Origin: Burkholderiaceae bacterium
GTDB lineage: Bacteria; Pseudomonadota; Gammaproteobacteria; Burkholderiales; Burkholderiaceae
Direction of reading: 5' to 3'
Assembly: GCA_947374315.1 (NCBI GenBank)
Contig: CANCBK010000096.1
Location: forward strand, 1-5,633
Length of the DNA stretch: 5,633 nucleotides
A program made the translations under genes and the position numbers. Below are positions 4,949 to 5,633 of the stretch, one piece after another (within the stretch, counting starts at the first letter, position 1; each line of letters starts with the position of its first letter). The notes beneath the pieces are model-generated. The model saw only the letters and a list, made by a program, of their open reading frames with translations, ran no database searches and was not told the origin of the DNA.

Positions 4949-5633
4949 TTAGAGATGGGCGGCTAGTATTTTGGCGATATGCACCGCTTCTCGTTGAGAT
5001 CCATCCGCTATCTGGTGACGGCAGCTCGTACCATCAGCAACCACCCAACTATCAGGTGATTTACGAATAGCCGGTAATAGACTAGCTTCGGCCATTTGTT
5101 TTGACACTTCAATATGCTCCGCTTCATAACCAAAGCTTCCCGCCATTCCGCAGCAAGAGGATTCAATTAGCCTGGGCTCTGCGTTGGGGATCAATTTTAG
5201 TAGCTCCAGAGCGGGGGTAACGGCAGCAAATGATTTTTGATGGCAATGACCATGAAATAGCACGGGGTGAGTAGCTGGCTTTAATTGGAGTGTGAGTTTG
5301 CCAGCTCTGGCCTCGCTAGCTAAGAACTCTTCTAGGAGTTGCGCTTGCTTGCTCACAGCCATCGCGCGCTCACCAAAGCCCATGACTAAGGCCTCATCTT
5401 TTAAAGTGAATAAACAGGAGGGCTCGAGACCAATGATCGGAATTCCTTTATCTGCAAATGGAGCTAAGTGGTTTATCAATTCATCTAAGGTCGATTTGGC
5501 TTTATCGACCATGCCAGCTGCTAAGTAGGTTCGCCCGCAACAAAATTCTTTAGAGCAGGTGTTCGAAGTCTGATTTATCGCTTCAGCATTTTTATCGAGA
5601 CTTTTTTGAGGAATATGAACGCGATACCCCGCC
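4949..5633 (-). CDS. Partial iron-sulfur (CCG-domain) oxidoreductase, C-terminal part
   Basis: The visible part is the last 227 residues. The frame stays open to the right edge, so the ATG at 5512 is internal and the true start lies outside. It carries the two halves of a cysteine-rich CCG domain of the GlpC/GlcF/heterodisulfide-reductase type: CCGRTYLAAG at visible residues 31-40 with PSC at 71-73, then HGHCHQK (127-133), SSCCGMAGSFGYE (158-170) and TSC (202-204). Such domains bind an iron-sulfur cluster and pass electrons from a flavin dehydrogenase. The ending GTSCRHQIADGSQREAVH, as I recall, resembles the large fused FAD-linked oxidase/Fe-S proteins (YdiJ, D-2-hydroxyglutarate or D-lactate dehydrogenase type, about 1000 residues). 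A separate glycolate-oxidase-type Fe-S subunit is the alternative. It converges on azlD. Confidence 0.85.
   Translation of the reverse strand, partial: AGYRVHIPQKSLDKNAEAINQTSNTCSKEFCCGRTYLAAGMVDKAKSTLDELINHLAPFADKGIPIIGLEPSCLFTLKDEALVMGFGERAMAVSKQAQLLEEFLASEARAGKLTLQLKPATHPVLFHGHCHQKSFAAVTPALELLKLIPNAEPRLIESSCCGMAGSFGYEAEHIEVSKQMAEASLLPAIRKSPDSWVVADGTSCRHQIADGSQREAVHIAKILAAHL

Noticed and set aside
4949..5512. Oxidoreductase beginning at the ATG at 5512
   Set aside because: The frame continues without a stop to the window edge and includes the conserved CCGRTYLAAG motif just upstream, so this ATG is internal.
1..5633. CRISPR array, transposase, toxin-antitoxin or defence genes
   Set aside because: I saw no regularly spaced repeats, no transposase or integrase motifs, and no paired small genes of that kind. 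All the long frames I accept belong to known core families.

Overview
The window looks like chromosomal DNA from a betaproteobacterium of the Burkholderiales, perhaps a Polynucleobacter-like freshwater species. This is inferred from gene order, protein style and moderate GC content; no database search was possible. Most of it is ordinary core genome. The left 560 bases hold no convincing protein gene and contain most of the unexplained signals.

Layout. Bases 1-202, on the + strand, carry a Fur-box-like element, a 23-codon reading frame with a good ribosome binding site, a decayed 3' half of a tRNA ending in CCA, and a weak terminator with a T7 tract. Two 11-base direct repeats bracket the tRNA remnant. 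Bases 203-562 are gene-free, with a few short inverted repeats. A complete tRNA-Lys(UUU) gene lies on the minus strand at 604-679, with a -10 box upstream and a clean intrinsic terminator downstream. Next come amiC (periplasmic N-acetylmuramoyl-L-alanine amidase) and tsaE (t6A biosynthesis ATPase), both on the minus strand. They are translationally coupled by a TAATG overlap, with tsaE first. queG (epoxyqueuosine reductase) diverges from tsaE across 43 bases. After queG come azlC and azlD on the + strand, a two-subunit branched-chain amino acid exporter pair overlapping by one base. Facing them from the right edge is the C-terminal part of a large iron-sulfur/FAD-linked oxidoreductase, cut by the window end.

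How the genes fit together. The queG / tsaE-amidase arrangement matches the enterobacterial locus where queG (yjeS) diverges from nnr-tsaE-amiB-mutL-miaA. Here nnr is missing between queG and tsaE, and mutL does not follow the amidase; tRNA-Lys is there instead. Two of the genes modify tRNA anticodon loops: TsaE supports t6A at A37 of ANN-decoding tRNAs, including the tRNA-Lys(UUU) encoded next door, and QueG completes queuosine at position 34 of GUN tRNAs. AmiC splits septal peptidoglycan. AzlCD and the partial oxidoreductase are metabolic neighbours with no evident link to this group.

I found no convincing new multi-gene system. The best candidates for a second look are the structured, possibly iron-regulated short transcript at 1-181 with its tRNA-like 3' half, and a near-consensus promoter placed so that azlC would be made from a leaderless mRNA.
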